The notes beneath the pieces are model-generated. The model searched no databases. It worked only from the letters and a program-made list of their open reading frames with translations, and was not told where the DNA came from. The position numbers and the translations under genes were made by a program. A stretch of DNA of 64,000 bases from JAIBJN01 sp963811635. Lineage in GTDB: Bacteria > Actinomycetota > Thermoleophilia > Gaiellales > Gaiellaceae. Where the stretch lies: positions 1-64,000 of the forward strand of contig CAWESB010000010.1 of assembly GCA_963811635.1 (NCBI GenBank), written 5' to 3'. This document shows, piece after piece, positions 42,720 to 52,379 of this stretch. The first letter of the stretch is position 1. Each line of letters starts with the position of its first letter.

Positions 42720-43181
42720 GTGCTGACCCACTTCAAGGTCCGCGCGCTGCTTCGCGCTTTCAGGCGAGCTGGCCTTGAGGGCGTCCTCGAGGCGCGCGCT
42801 CGAAAGCGCCTCGCTGATGCGGTTCGTAGCTACGCACGGGACGAGCGCGACCAGCGTCATCGAGGCGGCGTGGTGATGTTCGCCTCGATCGCTGCACGAA
42901 CCGCTCTACTCATGGCGATCGCCGACCGCCTTGACGACATCGATCGCCCAGTTGCTCGCCTTGGGATCGAACGCCTCGAACGGCTGCTCGCGGAGCCTGC
43001 GCCTTTCCGAGATTACGGGCCTCGCGCAATTGAACGGAACGCCCGTATCAACTCGATCCTCGAGGACCTCGAGACGGAAGAACCAAACCGCGTTGCCGAA
43101 CAGACGCCTCAGCTTGCATTGCGGAACGACGGTGACCGTCGAGGCTTTTCGGTGCGTCGCAAACGGAGGACCCAACGATGA
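42720..43181 (+). CDS. Hypothetical protein upstream of KtrB
   Basis: 153 aa from a GTG. The central part reads as an ordinary helical protein: AARTALLMAIADRLDDIDRP then VARLGIERLERLLAEPAPFR and IERNARINSILEDLETEEPN. The C-terminus is basic. Its stop overlaps the start of the KtrB-like gene, suggesting translational coupling and a linked role. No family recognised. It could alternatively be a long 5' leader, so confidence is moderate. Confidence 0.5.
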   Translation: MLTHFKVRALLRAFRRAGLEGVLEARARKRLADAVRSYARDERDQRHRGGVVMFASIAARTALLMAIADRLDDIDRPVARLGIERLERLLAEPAPFRDYGPRAIERNARINSILEDLETEEPNRVAEQTPQLALRNDGDRRGFSVRRKRRTQR

Positions 43182-44606
43182 GACGACGTCGCCGCCTGCG
43201 AGACCAGTCTGCCTCTGGCGGTAGCGACGCAGTCGCTCGTCTGAACGGAAATTCTCTTGTCGGCGCCGTGGCCACCCGGCTGCGCCGCCGCCGTCACCCG
43301 GCGCAGCTGATCGTGATCGCATTCGCCGCGGCGATCCTCGTCGGAACCCTTCTCCTGATGCTGCCGTTTGCGCGATCGGACCCTGGGGGAGCACCGCCCT
43401 TGACCGCGCTCTTCACCGCAACCTCGGCGGTGTGTGTGACCGGCCTCAGCGTGGTCGATACGCCGACCTACTGGTCGCACGCCGGGCAAGTGATCATCCT
43501 CGCACTGATCCAAGCGGGCGGGCTCGGGATCATGACGCTCGCTTCGCTGCTCGTGCTGCTTCTCTCACGTCGCTTGGGTCTTCGTGGGCGCCTCGTGGCA
43601 CAGGCCGAACGTGGGGCCGCCCTCGCCGATCTACGGCGCGTGATCGTTGGCGTCGTCATTCTCTCCGCTGTCTTTCGAGGCCGCCGCGGCCCTCATCCTG
43701 ACCGCACGTTTTTGGCTCTCTTATGACATGAGCTTCGGCTCTGCGCTTTGGCACGGGGTCTTCCACGCCATCTCGGCCTTCAACAACGCCGGCTTTGCGT
43801 TATGGAGCGACAGCCTCGTGCGCTTTGTCGGCGACGGATGGATCATCGTCACCGTTGCTCTCGCGATCATCGCCGGCGGGCTCGGGTTCCCCGTGTGGTT
43901 CGAACTCAGCCGCCGCGTTCACGACCCGCGCCGCTGGACTCTCCACACGAAGCTGACGCTGAGAACAGCTGCAGCGCTTCTCTGCTTCGGCTTCGTGGCC
44001 GTCGCCGTGTTCGAGTGGGGGAACTCGAAGACGATGGGCAACCTGGACCTCGAGGGGAAGCTGCTCGCAGCATTCTTTCAGAGCGTGACACCGCGAACTG
44101 CCGGCTTCAACTCACTCAATTACGGAGACTTCCGGCCCGAGACGCTCCTCGTGACTGACATGCTCATGTTTGTTGGGGCTGGGAGCGCCTCGACGGCAGG
44201 CGGCATCAAGCTGACGACCTTCGCCGTGATCTTCCTCATGGTGTGGTCGGAGGTTCGGGGCGATCCACACGTGAACGCATTGGGACGCCGCGTCCCTGCC
44301 GTGGCCCAGCGCCAGGCACTCGCGGTTGCCGTCATTGCGATCAATGCGGTCGTGTTCGCCACGCTCGCTCTCATGGCGACGACCGGCTTCTCGTTCCAGC
44401 AGACGCTCTTCGAGGCCCTGTCAGCCTTCGGAACCGTCGGGCTTTCGACCGGGATTACGCCCGATCTCGATGGCGCGGGCAGAGTGATCGTCATCGCTCT
44501 GATGTTTCTCGGCCGCACCGGGCCCCTCACATTGTTCGTCGCCCTGGCGCTCCGCGAGCGTGAGCGCCTTTATCGCTACCCGGAGGAGAGACCCCTCATT
44601 GGCTAG
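43178..44606 (+). CDS. ktrB: TrkH/KtrB potassium channel subunit (apparent frameshift near 43673)
   Basis: About 475 aa. The four selectivity-filter loops are recognisable: FTATSAVCVTGLSVVDTPTY, GVFHAISAFNNAGFALWSDS, FFQSVTPRTAGFNSLNYGDF and FEALSAFGTVGLSTGITPDL. The first loop lies before and the others after a frame change near 43673, where VGVVILSAV continues as SFEAAAALILTARFW. The N-terminus has a basic stretch then HPAQLIVIAFAAAILVGTLL. It forms a membrane pore for K+ (with Na+ or H+) gated by the following KtrA-like subunit, whose start overlaps its stop. Confidence 0.85.
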
Positions 44607-45258
44607 AGACAAAGGAGAATTCATCGTCATCGGGCTTGGCCGCTTCGGCGGCGGCGTCGCAACGACCCTCGTCGAGCTCGGCTACGAGGTCCTGGGCATC
44701 GACGTGAACGCAAAGGCGGTGCAGGCACACCGCGACCTTCTCACGCATGTGGTCGAAGCGGATTCGACAGACCTCGAATCGATGCGCCAACTTGGGGCGG
44801 GGGACTTCGCTACGGCCGTCGTCGCGATCGGAACCGACGTAGAGGCGAGCATCCTCACGACGGCCGCGCTCGCCGACCTCGAAGTCCCAAGGATCGTGGC
44901 CAAAGCAGTCTCCGAGGCGCACGGGAAAATCCTTGGGCGAGTCGGTGCTCAGCGAGTCGTTCATCCGGAGCACGACACCGGCGTGCGCGTCGGGCACAGC
45001 CTGAGCGGGCGGGTGATTGACTTCATTCAGCTCGACCCGGGGTTCGCGCTAGTCGAGACGACGGCGCCCGATGAGCTCATCGGGCGATCCCTTGGGGAAG
45101 CGGAGGTGCGGCGCCGGTACGGGATCACAGTTGTGTGCGTCAAGCCCGCAGGTGGGACGTTCACGTACGCCACGCCGGAAACGGTCGTAAGTGCGGGTGA
45201 CGTGCTCGTCGTGGCGGGAGAGACTCAACGCGCGGAAGCGTTCGGCGGGCTTGGATAG
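44599..45258 (+). CDS. ktrA: TrkA/KtrA regulatory subunit (RCK domains)
   Basis: About 219 aa from TTG 44599. The N-terminal RCK domain has the Rossmann motif FIVIGLGRFGGGVATTLVEL and VLGIDVNAKAVQAHRDLLTH. AIGTDVEASILTTAALADLE and VVHPEHDTGVRVGHSLSG follow. A TrkA-C domain closes it (DELIGRSLGEAEVRRRYGIT; VVSAGDVLVVAGETQRAE). It forms the cytosolic ring that gates KtrB in response to nucleotides. The start overlaps the ktrB stop. About 110 bases further on is the kdp operon. Confidence 0.9.
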   Translation: MARDKGEFIVIGLGRFGGGVATTLVELGYEVLGIDVNAKAVQAHRDLLTHVVEADSTDLESMRQLGAGDFATAVVAIGTDVEASILTTAALADLEVPRIVAKAVSEAHGKILGRVGAQRVVHPEHDTGVRVGHSLSGRVIDFIQLDPGFALVETTAPDELIGRSLGEAEVRRRYGITVVCVKPAGGTFTYATPETVVSAGDVLVVAGETQRAEAFGGLG

Positions 45259-45285
45259 GAGCGATGCGGCATCCACGCCCCTCCT

Positions 45286-45339
45286 CGTCAACGCCGCGTC
45301 AAGACTCCGCAGCGCCGCGTAGAGATTCCGTTAGGACAG
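45286..45339 (+). promoter_or_regulatory. Candidate KdpE operator: tandem near-11-bp repeats
   Basis: Five consecutive near-11-base units lie 30-83 bases upstream of the first small gene of the kdp operon. They are CGTCAACGCCG, CGTCAAGACTC, CGCAGCGCCG (10 bases), CGTAGAGATTC and CGTTAGGACAG. The pair beginning 45292 and 45313 matches at 15 of 21 positions. OmpR-family regulators such as KdpE bind in-phase tandem half-sites of this length. Regulator identity is inferred from the operon encoding KdpE. Confidence 0.55.
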
Positions 45340-45368
45340 CCCTCCGGGCTCGCCGCGATCGATAGGAC

Positions 45369-45497
45369 GTGGATGTGCGCGACCTCATCTTCATCGCGAT
45401 CGTCGTTGCATTCTTCACTGTCGCGGTCGCTTTCGTATGGGCGTGCGAGGTAATCGTCGCGGGCAGCTCATCGACAGAGGACGAACGCGAACGGTGA
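45369..45497 (+). CDS. Small single-helix membrane peptide preceding kdpF
   Basis: 42 aa from GTG 45369: DVRDLIFIAIVVAFFTVAVA is one transmembrane helix, followed by a short polar tail ending in EDERER. Its stop overlaps the kdpF start (GTGA), so it belongs to the kdp transcript. Similar small hydrophobic genes precede kdp operons in some actinobacteria; a stabilising role like KdpF is plausible but unproven. Confidence 0.6.
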   Translation: MDVRDLIFIAIVVAFFTVAVAFVWACEVIVAGSSSTEDERER

Positions 45498-45586
45498 GCC
45501 TCGAGAACGCGGTAGGGCTCGTGCTCGCGGTCGCTGTCCTCGCGTATCTCGTGTACGCGCTCGTGGCACCCGAGAAATTGGGATGA
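45494..45586 (+). CDS. kdpF: KdpF, small stabilising subunit of K+-ATPase
   Basis: 30 aa: SLENAVGLVLAVAVLAYLVY then ALVAPEKLG, the usual single helix followed by the P-E-K/R-F-like ending of KdpF. It lies 10 bases before kdpA. KdpF stabilises the KdpABC complex in the membrane. Confidence 0.85.
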   Translation: MSLENAVGLVLAVAVLAYLVYALVAPEKLG

Positions 45587-45596
45587 GCGGTATTCC

Positions 45597-47273
45597 ATGA
45601 GCTGGCAGAACTGGCTTCAGGTGGGAGTGCTTGTCTGTTTGGTCCTCCTCAGTGCGCGCGTGTTGGGGCCTTATCTCGCGCGGGTTCTCGACAGCGAGAG
45701 CGCACCGGGGGACCGCTTCTTCCTCCCGCTTGAGCGGGCCGTGTACAGGGTCATGGGAGTCGATCCGGCACGCGAGCAGCCTTGGAGTGTTTACGCGGTC
45801 TCGCTCCTGGCCTTCAGCTTCGTCTCGGTGCTTGGGCTCTTCTTGCTGCAGCGACTCCAGGGCCTGCTACCCCTGAATCCGACGCACGTTGACGGGGTGC
45901 CCTCAGCCCTAGCCTTCAATACCGCGGCGAGCTTCGTCACGAACACGAACTGGCAGAACTACGGTGGGGAATCGACGATGAGCCACCTGACGCAGATGGC
46001 GGGGCTCACCGTGCAGAACTTCGTCTCCGCGGCCGTGGGCCTCGCGGTCGCGATCGCGCTCGTCAGAGGCCTAGTACGTCGGCGCTCTGCCACGATCGGG
46101 AATTTCTGGGTCGACATCACACGCGTTACGACGCGTGTGCTTTTGCCCTTCGCGGTCGTATTCGCGCTCGTCCTAGTGAGCCAGGGTGTAGTCCAGACAC
46201 TGAGCGGAAGCGCTGAGGCGACTACGGTCGAGGAGGCGACGCAGTCGATCTATCGCGCGCCGATCGCAAGTCAGGAGGCGATCAAGGAGCTGGGGACGAA
46301 CGGCGGCGGTATCACGAACGCGAACTCGGCGCACCCTTTCGAGAATCCAACGGCCCTGACGAGCCTGCTGCAGATTTGGGCGCTGCTCGCAATTCCCTTC
46401 GCGCTCGCTTACGCGTTTGGATGCCTTGCGCGGGATCGGCGGCAAGGCTGGGCGCTCCTAGGGGCGATGTTCGTCCTCTGGATAGCGTCCGCCGGGCTCG
46501 CGATGGGCTTCGAACTGCACGGCAACCCGCAGCTCGACGCGAGCGCTCCCAACATGGAGGGGAAGGAGGTGCGCTTCGGCGCGGCCGGGTCCGGCTTGTT
46601 CGCGGCAGCGACGACGGGCACGTCGACGGGCGCGGTCAACTCCTCGCACGACAGCTTCACGCCTCTCGGCGGCGCCGTTCCGCTCGTGAACATGATGCTC
46701 GGCGAGGTCTCCCCGGGTGGAGTTGGCGCCGGTCTCTACGGGATGCTGGTCTTCGCACTGCTCGCCGTCTTCATCGCCGGCCTCATGGTCGGCAGGACGC
46801 CTGAGTATTTGGGCAAGAAGGTGCAGGCAGCCGAGATGAAGCTAGTCATCCTCTATCTGCTCGCCGTCCCAGCCGTCATCCTCGTCTTCGCATCCGTCTC
46901 CGTCCTCTTGGACACGGCTAAGGATTCGATCCTGAACCCGGGTCCGCACGGGCTCTCCGAGGTCGTGTACGCGTTCACGTCCGCCGCGAACAACAACGGG
47001 TCTGCCTTCGGCGGCCTAACGGGCAACACGAACTGGTTCAACACGACGCTCGGACTCGCGATGCTCGCGGGCCGCTTCTTGTCGATCGTTGCTGTGCTGG
47101 CGATCGCGGGATCGCTTGGGCGAAAGCAACCGGTGCCGCCGTCGGCTGGCACCTTCCCGACGGGCACGCCGCTATTCGCGGGTCTTCTCGTCGGCGTCGT
47201 CGTGATCATGATCGCGCTGACCTACTTCCCGGTGTTAGCGCTCGGTCCCTTCCTGGAGCAGCTGAGCCTGTGA
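45597..47273 (+). CDS. kdpA: KdpA, potassium-binding subunit of K+-transporting ATPase
   Basis: 558 aa, full length. The four pore loops that form the filter are visible: FNTAASFVTNTNWQNYGGES, ELGTNGGGITNANSAHPFEN, AATTGTSTGAVNSSHDSFTP and AFTSAANNNGSAFGGLTGNT. Ten or so membrane helices. KdpA selects and passes K+ in the high-affinity pump. It starts 10 bases after kdpF, and its stop overlaps the GTG of kdpB. Confidence 0.97.
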   Translation: MSWQNWLQVGVLVCLVLLSARVLGPYLARVLDSESAPGDRFFLPLERAVYRVMGVDPAREQPWSVYAVSLLAFSFVSVLGLFLLQRLQGLLPLNPTHVDGVPSALAFNTAASFVTNTNWQNYGGESTMSHLTQMAGLTVQNFVSAAVGLAVAIALVRGLVRRRSATIGNFWVDITRVTTRVLLPFAVVFALVLVSQGVVQTLSGSAEATTVEEATQSIYRAPIASQEAIKELGTNGGGITNANSAHPFENPTALTSLLQIWALLAIPFALAYAFGCLARDRRQGWALLGAMFVLWIASAGLAMGFELHGNPQLDASAPNMEGKEVRFGAAGSGLFAAATTGTSTGAVNSSHDSFTPLGGAVPLVNMMLGEVSPGGVGAGLYGMLVFALLAVFIAGLMVGRTPEYLGKKVQAAEMKLVILYLLAVPAVILVFASVSVLLDTAKDSILNPGPHGLSEVVYAFTSAANNNGSAFGGLTGNTNWFNTTLGLAMLAGRFLSIVAVLAIAGSLGRKQPVPPSAGTFPTGTPLFAGLLVGVVVIMIALTYFPVLALGPFLEQLSL

Positions 47274-49306
47274 CGCTTCGCAACGAGCCCCGTTCGCTCT
47301 TCGATCGCGCCATTCTCCGTCGCGCCGTCCGCGACAGCGTCCTCAAGCTCGATCCGCGCCGGATGGCGCGCAACCCGGTCCTTTTTGTCGTCGAGGTCGG
47401 CAGCGTGCTCGTGACCGTCCTCTTCCTGCGGAACCTCGGCCAGTCGTCAGCGGAGGAAAACGTCTTCGCCGGCCTGGTCGCAGCATGGCTCTGGTTCACC
47501 GTCCTATTCGCAAACTTCGCCGAGGCGATCGCTGAGGGGCGGGGTAAGGCGCAAGCCGACGAGTTGCGCCGGACGCGCGCGGAAACGATCGCGCATCGCC
47601 GACGGGACGGCTCGCTCGAGGACGTTCCGAGCGCCGCCCTGACGGTCGGCGACGAGGTCATAGTTTCTGCCGGCGAGGTCATCCCCGCGGACGGCACGGT
47701 GATCGAGGGGATCGCGAGCGTAGACGAGTCGGCGATCACCGGTGAGTCGGCGCCTGTCATCCGGGAATCGGGCGGCGACCGCTCCGCGGTCACGGGCGGC
47801 ACGCGCGTTCTCTCCGACCGGATCGTGGTGCTCGTCACTGCGCAGCCTGGAGAGAGCTTCCTCGATCGCATGATCTCGCTTGTCGAGGGTGCCGAGCGAC
47901 AGAAGACGCCGAACGAGATCGCGCTCAACATCCTTCTCGCCGGCCTGACGATCATCTTCCTGCTCGCCGTCGTCAGTCTTCAGCCGTTCGCCGTCTACTC
48001 GGATGCCGAGCAGCCGGTCATCGTCCTCGTCGCGCTCCTCGTTTGCCTGATCCCGACCACGATCGGCGGGCTTCTGTCCGCGATCGGAATCGCCGGCATG
48101 GACAGGCTCGTGCGTCGGAACGTACTCGCGCTCAGCGGCCGAGCAGTCGAAGCGGCGGGGGACTGTTCGACGCTCCTCCTTGACAAGACGGGGACGATCA
48201 CCCTAGGCAACCGCCAAGCGTCCGAGTTTCTGCCCCTCCCAAGCGTGGAGGAACGTGAGCTTGCGGACGCGGCGCAGCTCTCGAGCCTGGCCGACGAGAC
48301 GCCGGAAGGCCGCTCGATCGTTGTCCTCGCCAAGGAGCGCTACGGCCTGCGGGAGCGCGAGCTCCTGGACGGCCAGCTGATTCCCTTCACCGCCGAAACA
48401 CGCATGAGCGGCGTCGATCTCGACGGTCGCCGCATTCGGAAGGGCGCTGCCGACGCGATCCGACGCTGGATCGAGGCGGGAGGTGGCTCGGTACCCGGCG
48501 CTCTCGACGACATAGTCGATCGCATTGCGGCCTCGGGCGGAACGCCGCTCGTCGTCGCGAGGGATTCGACCGCCCTGGGTGTCATTCACCTGAAGGACGT
48601 TGTCAAAGAGGGTTTGCGCGAGCGTTTCGCTCAGTTGCGTGCCATGGGGATTCGGACGGTGATGATCACTGGGGACAATCCACTCACTGCCCGCGCGATC
48701 GCCGAGGAGGCAGGCGTCGACGACTTCCTCGCCGAAGCCACGCCCGAGGACAAGATGGCGCTGATTCGGCGCGAGCAGGCGGGCGGGAACCTGGTGGCGA
48801 TGACGGGAGACGGGACGAACGACGCGCCTGCACTTGCCGCTGCGGACGTCGGCGTCGCGATGAACACCGGGACACAGGCGGCGCGGGAGGCCGGGAACAT
48901 GGTCGACCTGGACTCGAACCCGACGAAGCTCATCGACGTCGTCGAGATCGGGAAGCAGCTCCTGATCACGCGGGGGTCACTGACGACGTTTTCGATCGCA
49001 AACGATGTCGCCAAGTACTTCGCGATCATTCCGGCGATGTTCGCGGGCGCGCTGCCGGCACTCGAGAGGCTGAATGTAATGGACTTGGCCAGCCCCCGCT
49101 CGGCGATCCTCGCGGCCGTAATCTTCAACGCCCTCGTCATTGCCGCCCTCATCCCGCTCGCCCTTCGCGGCGTCCATTTTCGGGCTCGTTCCGCGGTTGC
49201 GATCTTGCGTCGAAACCTGCTCGTCTACGGAATCGGAGGGATCATTGCGCCCTTCATCGGGATCAAACTGATCGACGTCGCTATCAGCGCGCTCGGGGTC
49301 TCGTGA
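47270..49306 (+). CDS. kdpB: KdpB, catalytic P-type ATPase subunit
   Basis: 678 aa. P-type ATPase motifs in order: SVDESAITGESAPVIRESGG (actuator loop), IPTTIGGLLSAIGIAGMDRL (membrane segment typical of KdpB), the phosphorylation site LLLDKTGTITLGNRQAS, and MTGDGTNDAPALAAADVGVA (hinge). ATP hydrolysis here drives K+ import through KdpA. GTG start within the end of kdpA; the stop overlaps the ATG of kdpC. Confidence 0.97.
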   Translation: MTLRNEPRSLFDRAILRRAVRDSVLKLDPRRMARNPVLFVVEVGSVLVTVLFLRNLGQSSAEENVFAGLVAAWLWFTVLFANFAEAIAEGRGKAQADELRRTRAETIAHRRRDGSLEDVPSAALTVGDEVIVSAGEVIPADGTVIEGIASVDESAITGESAPVIRESGGDRSAVTGGTRVLSDRIVVLVTAQPGESFLDRMISLVEGAERQKTPNEIALNILLAGLTIIFLLAVVSLQPFAVYSDAEQPVIVLVALLVCLIPTTIGGLLSAIGIAGMDRLVRRNVLALSGRAVEAAGDCSTLLLDKTGTITLGNRQASEFLPLPSVEERELADAAQLSSLADETPEGRSIVVLAKERYGLRERELLDGQLIPFTAETRMSGVDLDGRRIRKGAADAIRRWIEAGGGSVPGALDDIVDRIAASGGTPLVVARDSTALGVIHLKDVVKEGLRERFAQLRAMGIRTVMITGDNPLTARAIAEEAGVDDFLAEATPEDKMALIRREQAGGNLVAMTGDGTNDAPALAAADVGVAMNTGTQAAREAGNMVDLDSNPTKLIDVVEIGKQLLITRGSLTTFSIANDVAKYFAIIPAMFAGALPALERLNVMDLASPRSAILAAVIFNALVIAALIPLALRGVHFRARSAVAILRRNLLVYGIGGIIAPFIGIKLIDVAISALGVS

Positions 49307-49881
49307 TGCGGCGCCAGGTCCTTCCGAGCGTGATTGCCTTTCTCGTCTTCACGGGGGTCACCGGGATCGCCTACCCGCTGGTGATCACCGCCGTGGCCCA
49401 GGTCGCATTCCCCGGACGGGCCGACGGTTCGCTGGTTGAGCGGGACGGCCATGTGGTCGGGTCGCGGCTGATCGGGCAGAGCTTCTCTGGTGTGCGCTAC
49501 TTTCACCCACGTCCGTCGGCGGCTGGAGAGGGCTACGACGCGATGGCGAGCTCACCGTCGAACCTCGGGCCGTCGAATCCGAAGCTCATCGCGACTGCTC
49601 GCGCGCGGGCGGCCGTATACCGCGATGAAAACGGTCTCGCGCCCGGTGCTCCCGTGCCAATCGATGCGATCACCGCCTCGGCCTCAGGGCTGGACCCGCA
49701 CATCTCGCCCGAGAATGCCCGGCTCCAGGCGGCCCGGGTCGCTCGCGCCCGCGGGCTTCAGGTGACCGAGGTCCTCGCGCTGGTACACGATTACACGAGC
49801 GAGCGCGCCCTCGGCTTCGTGGGTGAGCCTGGCGTGAACGTGCTGGAGCTCAATCTCGCTCTCGACCGGATTCGCGGCTGA
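49303..49881 (+). CDS. kdpC: KdpC, K+-ATPase accessory subunit
   Basis: 192 aa. One N-terminal membrane helix (AFLVFTGVTGIAYPLVITAV) and an extracytoplasmic domain with RLIGQSFSGVRYFHPRPSAA, ASSPSNLGPSNPKLIATARA and ITASASGLDPHISPENARLQ, all characteristic of KdpC. It ends with PGVNVLELNLALDRI. Coupled to kdpB by ATGA; kdpD follows after 14 bases. Confidence 0.96.
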   Translation: MMRRQVLPSVIAFLVFTGVTGIAYPLVITAVAQVAFPGRADGSLVERDGHVVGSRLIGQSFSGVRYFHPRPSAAGEGYDAMASSPSNLGPSNPKLIATARARAAVYRDENGLAPGAPVPIDAITASASGLDPHISPENARLQAARVARARGLQVTEVLALVHDYTSERALGFVGEPGVNVLELNLALDRIRG

Positions 49882-49895
49882 GGCGCGCTATCGGC

Positions 49896-52379
49896 ATGGC
49901 GCGAGGCACACTCCGTATTTACCTGGGTGCCGCCGCAGGCGTCGGTAAGACGTACGCGATGCTGAACGAGGGCCGGCGCCGTCACGAGTACGGCGAGGAT
50001 GTGGTAGTCGGCTTCGTGGAACCACATGGCCGGCGCAAGACGGGTGAGCAGATCGGTGAGCTCGAGGTTCTCCCGCGCAAGCGAATCGAATACCGCGAGA
50101 GCGCGTTCGAGGAGATGGACGTCGACGCGCTACTCGCCCGCCATCCGCAGGTCGCGCTCGTGGACGAACTCGCTCATACGAACGTGCCCGGCTCGCGCAA
50201 CGAGAAGCGCTGGCAGGACGTCGAGGAACTGCGTGAGGCCGGCATCAACGTCGTGTCGACCCTCAACATCCAGCATCTCGAGTCACTTAACGACGTCGTC
50301 GAGCAGATCACCGCAGTCAAGCAGCGCGAGACGATTCCCGACGAAATTGTGCGCGCCGCGGACGAACTCCAGCTTGTCGACCTGACTCCGTTGGCGCTTC
50401 GCAACCGCCTCGCCCGGGGAGACGTCTACCCCCCCGAGCGCATCGACGCGGCGCTCGCCAACTACTTCCGGCCAGGAAATCTGTCGGCGCTCCGCGAGCT
50501 TGCCCTCGCCTGGCTCGCGGATCGTGTCGACGAAGGGCTCGCCGAGTACCGCCGACGGCACGGAATCGAGCAGTCATGGGAGACGAGGGAGCGCGTTCTC
50601 GTTGCCCTCACAGGGTCGCGCGATGGGGAGCGGCTCGTGCGGCGGGCCGCGCGGATCGCTCAACGCGCGCGAGGCGACCTCGTTGCCGTCCACGTGATCC
50701 CCCCGGACGGCTTGGCGGCCCCATCGGACGAGCTGCTTGAGGAGCAGCGCGAGCTCGTCGAGGAGCTCGGGGGAAGCTTCCACGAAGTCGTGGGCGCCGA
50801 CGTCGCCGATGCGCTTGTCGGCGTCGCTCGGTCGCTGAATGTGACGCAGATCGTCATGGGGGCGAGCCGTCGCTCGCGTTGGCAACGAATCACGCGCGGT
50901 TCTGTGATCGGGCAAGTGATCCGGCAGGGCAGCACCGGGATCGACGTTCACGTCATCCGACATCCTGAACGTCACGAGGAGACAGTCGTGCCCCGGCAAC
51001 GCCGTCCGTCCACACTCCCGCGCCGTCGCGTTGCCATCGGGTTCGCACTTGCCGCTGTTGGCCTTCCCTTGCTGACCGCCTTGCTCACGCAACTGCGCGC
51101 GCAGCTCGAGCTGCCCAGCGTGATGCTCCTCTTTCTGCTCCTCGTTGCGGGTATCGCCGCCGTCGGCGGCCTGTGGCCAGGGCTCGTGGCGGCAGTCGGC
51201 GGCTTTCTCCTCGTTAACTGGTTCTTCATCGAGCCCCACCACACATTCACGATCGCTGAGTTCGAAGACGTGCTTGCCCTCTTCGTCTTCCTCGCTGTAG
51301 GGGCCATCGTCTCGAGCTTCGTCGCCCTCGCGGCGCGCCGCGCTGCCGAGGGGGCGCGCGCCCGTGCGGAAGCCGAGGCGCTGGCGCGGCTCGCGGGCTC
51401 GGAACCCGCCGGTGCGGTGCTCGAAAGTCTCCGCCGGGTCCTCGATCTCGAGGGAGCGGCCGTGCTGCACCGCTACGGGGCCGGCTGGCGCATCGAAGCC
51501 GCCTCCGGTTCCCGCTACCCGGAGACCCCGGAAGCGAGTGACACCGTCGTTGATCTCGGTGCCGTCCACGTGCTCGCGCTTACCGGTCCCGCCATCCGGA
51601 GTGAGGATCAGCGGGTGCTCGATGCCTTTGCCCGCGAGTTGGAGGCTTCTCTCGAGCTTCGGGAGCTCGAGGCCCAGGTCGCAGCTGCCGGCACCGTTTC
51701 GGCCGCCAATGAGCTTCGTGCCGCTCTGCTTTCGGCGGTCTCGCACGATCTGCGCACCCCGCTGTCGGCGATCAAGGCGTCGGTCACGAGCCTGCTCCAA
51801 GAGGACGTCGAGTGGACGCCCGAGGCCCGGGGAGAGTTTCTCGCGACGATCGATGAGGAGACCGACCGCCTCAACAAGCTCGTTGGCAATCTTCTCGACA
51901 TGAGCCGTCTGCAGGCCGGAGCACTGGAGATCAGCGCGGCCCCCGTCGGGCTCGAGGAAGTGCTGCCTGCTGCGCTTCGAAGCCTCGGAGTCGCCGATAG
52001 CGCGGTTCAGGTCGACGTGTCCGAGTCGCTGCCACGCGTGCTCGCCGACCCTGGGCTGCTCGAGCGCGCGCTCGCGAACCTCATCCACAATGCGATTCGC
52101 TTCTCCCCGCCGAGCGCGCCCGCACGCATAACGGCGGGCACCGTCGAAGGCATCGTCGACATCCGTGTCGTGGACCGCGGGCCCGGAGTCGGCCTGGAGG
52201 AGCGAGGCCGGCTCTTCATGCCATTTCAGCGGTTCGGCGACTCCGCTCAGGGCGAGGGTGTTGGACTTGGCTTGGCGGTCGCGAAGGGCTTCGTGGAGGC
52301 GATGGGCGGAGAGATCGAGGTCGAGGACACGCCAGGAGGAGGCCTGACGATGGTCGTTCGGCTACGGGCCGCGGAGTGA
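49896..52379 (+). CDS. kdpD: KdpD, osmosensitive K+ channel sensor histidine kinase
   Basis: 827 aa. The N-terminal KdpD domain has Walker A LGAAAGVGKTYAMLNEGRRR and VDELAHTNVPGSRNEKRWQD. A Usp-like domain includes RVLVALTGSRDGERLVRRAA. Four membrane helices follow (FALAAVGLPLLTALLTQ; GLVAAVGGFLLVNWFFIEPH). The kinase core has the phosphoacceptor in SAVSHDLRTPLSAIKASVTS, then an N box (LANLIHNAIRFS) and a G box (GVGLGLAVAKGF). It senses K+ limitation and phosphorylates KdpE. Unlike the other pairs, kdpC and kdpD do not overlap. Confidence 0.95.
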   Translation: MARGTLRIYLGAAAGVGKTYAMLNEGRRRHEYGEDVVVGFVEPHGRRKTGEQIGELEVLPRKRIEYRESAFEEMDVDALLARHPQVALVDELAHTNVPGSRNEKRWQDVEELREAGINVVSTLNIQHLESLNDVVEQITAVKQRETIPDEIVRAADELQLVDLTPLALRNRLARGDVYPPERIDAALANYFRPGNLSALRELALAWLADRVDEGLAEYRRRHGIEQSWETRERVLVALTGSRDGERLVRRAARIAQRARGDLVAVHVIPPDGLAAPSDELLEEQRELVEELGGSFHEVVGADVADALVGVARSLNVTQIVMGASRRSRWQRITRGSVIGQVIRQGSTGIDVHVIRHPERHEETVVPRQRRPSTLPRRRVAIGFALAAVGLPLLTALLTQLRAQLELPSVMLLFLLLVAGIAAVGGLWPGLVAAVGGFLLVNWFFIEPHHTFTIAEFEDVLALFVFLAVGAIVSSFVALAARRAAEGARARAEAEALARLAGSEPAGAVLESLRRVLDLEGAAVLHRYGAGWRIEAASGSRYPETPEASDTVVDLGAVHVLALTGPAIRSEDQRVLDAFARELEASLELRELEAQVAAAGTVSAANELRAALLSAVSHDLRTPLSAIKASVTSLLQEDVEWTPEARGEFLATIDEETDRLNKLVGNLLDMSRLQAGALEISAAPVGLEEVLPAALRSLGVADSAVQVDVSESLPRVLADPGLLERALANLIHNAIRFSPPSAPARITAGTVEGIVDIRVVDRGPGVGLEERGRLFMPFQRFGDSAQGEGVGLGLAVAKGFVEAMGGEIEVEDTPGGGLTMVVRLRAAE

